From: Rosellinia necatrix
Lineage: Eukaryota; Ascomycota; Sordariomycetes; Xylariales; Xylariaceae
Assembly (NCBI GenBank): GCA_021209875.1
Contig: JAGYVD010000008.1
Span: 1 to 64,000 of the forward strand
Length of the DNA stretch: 64,000 nt
Reading direction: 5' to 3'
Numbering within the stretch: the first letter of the stretch is position 1; the number at the start of each line of letters is the position of its first letter. The notes beneath the pieces were generated by a model. The model was not told where the DNA came from. It did not search any database and worked only from the letters and a program-made list of their open reading frames with translations. Positions 62,364-64,000 of this stretch are shown here, piece by piece. Position numbers and translations under genes: made by a program.

Positions 62364-64000
62364 AATATAGAAATATATTTTTTATAATTAATAAAGCTTA
62401 AACCGCGAAATATTTATTTTTATATATAATTTTAAAAAACTTTATATAATATAAATAATAAATTATATAATCGGCTGCTATTATATAATTTAAACTTAAA
62501 TTTATAAAATATTTTAGTAATAAAATAGTTATAAATATTAAATTGCGTTATCATATAATTATTATATAAAATATTAAGGTTATTTTTTTTTAATATATTT
62601 TAATTTGTTTTTAAACCTTGTTTTATATATTTTAATAGTTTTTTATATAAAAATAATATTTTTAAAATTTAAATATTATTAATTAAATTAAATTAACCTG
62701 TAATTTCTTTAATAGATTAATTATATGTTAATATAATTGTTTTTTTATATACTTATAAATTATTTCATTTTTAAAAACTAAATAATATTTTTTATTTTTA
62801 AGCTTATTAGCTTTTTAATCATGCTAATAATTTTTCAGCTAATTTTTATTATTTTTTTATATATAATTAAAAATTGTTTTTTAAAATAAAGTAAAGATTT
62901 TATAATTTAAAATATAAAATAAATATAATTTTTATTAAATATAATTAGCTTAAAACAGTTTAAAACATTTAAAAATTTTTATATTATAATAATAAAAGTT
63001 TTATAGCTTATATTAAATTTTATTTAATAATACAGCTTTTTTATTATTTAAAGCAGTTTAATATTAACCATATAATAAAAATTTACGGCATTTTAAAACA
63101 TTTAAAAATATTAATATAATATTAAATTATTTAATATTTAAAATAAAATATACGTTAATTATAATTATTATTTAAGAAAAAGTTTATTATAAACATTATA
63201 AAATATATTAATTAAAATATATTTATTATTTATAAATTTTTAAATATAACTACCTTTATTTTATAAATTTTAAGAATTCTTTTATTAAACTTATCTATAA
63301 ATATTTATTTAAATAATAATAGCTTGTTTTTTATTTTTTTTTAAACTATTTTTATAATTTTTTTTTATATAGCAAATATCTTTTATATGTTTCTTTTAAA
63401 AAATGGTTTTAAAAATAATTTTAAGCTTTTTTATTTTATAAAAAGTATTTTGTTAAAATTATTTTGATATATTTAATTTTTAAACTAGTTTTTAATTAAT
63501 TAGTTTTATATTATTATATTATTGGTGTAAATATAATATATAATATTTTATACTCATAATTCTTAAAATATAAAGTTTTTATTTGTTTTAAAAAAATATT
63601 TTTATAAAAATATTTTAAGTATAATTTTTAATAAATTAATGTCTAGCTTTATATATATTATTATAATAGACATTAACCTTTTATATTATTTTTAATTTTT
63701 ATTTGGTTTTTATAGTTAATTTTATAGCTTAATCTATTTATAAATAAAAATATATTATATATATATTTATATTTTATTTAGATTTTTTAGCTTTTATTAT
63801 TTATTTAATTTATTAATGTTAGTTTTTGCTAGCTCATTTAATAATTAGTGTTTTTATTATTATAAAATTTATAACGTTTTTAAAACGTTATAAACAACTG
63901 TTTTTTGCATATTATAATTATTTTATTTTTAAAACTTTTTATTAAAACTATTTTTAGTTTAAAAGTTATCTTTAAAATAATAAATTTTGCCTGCTATATT

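Larger units (their letters stand above)
56761..64000. other. RIP-mutated AT-rich block to the window edge
   Basis: No coding frame of note. A cluster of an AAATTTGC-like motif lies at 60440-60680, and a 174-bp duplication at 61831-62363. The rest shows nothing I can name. The block continues past the right edge, so its full size is unknown. Confidence 0.6.

Noticed and set aside
38900..64000. A regional centromere
   Set aside because: A gene-free AT-rich RIP block is compatible with one, but subtelomeric RIP blocks look the same. Only CENP-A mapping could tell.

Overview
The window is the left end of a chromosome of a filamentous ascomycete. It opens with about 200 bp of C-strand telomere repeat (CCCTAA)n. 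About 45 kb of it is extremely AT-rich DNA whose repeat copies differ almost only by C-to-T and G-to-A changes, the mark of repeat-induced point mutation (RIP). The genes have short introns with GT..AG ends and CTAAC/CTGAC branch sites. The families seen (FunK1 kinase, DUF6536 membrane protein) are fungal. Sordariomycetes is my best guess, but the sequence does not prove the class.

Layout. 1-202 telomere; 203-5557 RIP-mutated subtelomere with two less mutated islands; 5558-5815 a 9-bp/36-bp tandem array; 5828-6165 a 62-bp minisatellite. A gene-bearing island of normal composition runs from about 6.2 to 22.0 kb: FunK1-type kinase (+), PDCD5-like protein (+, four exons including an 8-nt microexon), COQ4 (-), a twin CX9C mitochondrial protein of the CHCHD2/Mix17 type (+), a ketopantoate-reductase-like protein (-), an Rrp47/C1D-type exosome cofactor (+), and a secreted GH3 enzyme with an internal deletion (-). 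Four of these are housekeeping genes lying only 10-18 kb from the telomere.

The most informative structure spans 21.1-38.4 kb. A DUF6536 membrane-protein gene on the minus strand is split in two. Its 5' part lies at 36.2-38.4 kb and its last exon at 21.1-22.0 kb. Between them, inside a 56-nt intron, sits an LTR retrotransposon (22015-36188, two 162-bp LTRs, 5-bp target duplication ATTAA). That element carries a second LTR retrotransposon inside it (29222-35899, LTRs of about 228 bp). Both are wrecked by RIP, and the host gene also has frameshifts and stops.

From 38.9 kb to the end is a 25-kb RIP block without intact genes. It holds a third LTR retrotransposon (38993-44906, target duplication AATTA), a pair of direct repeats at 48.5 and 56.6 kb that probably bound a fourth element, a dispersed repeat shared with the subtelomere (4.1 and 45.3 kb), an eroded CTG array, and a 174-bp duplication near 62 kb.

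The window therefore contains relics of transposition and genome defence beside an intact island of mitochondrial and RNA-processing genes. I did not find a convincing new multi-gene system. The intron-borne nested insertion and the PDCD5 microexon are the strongest new observations. All family assignments come from reading motifs, not from database searches.
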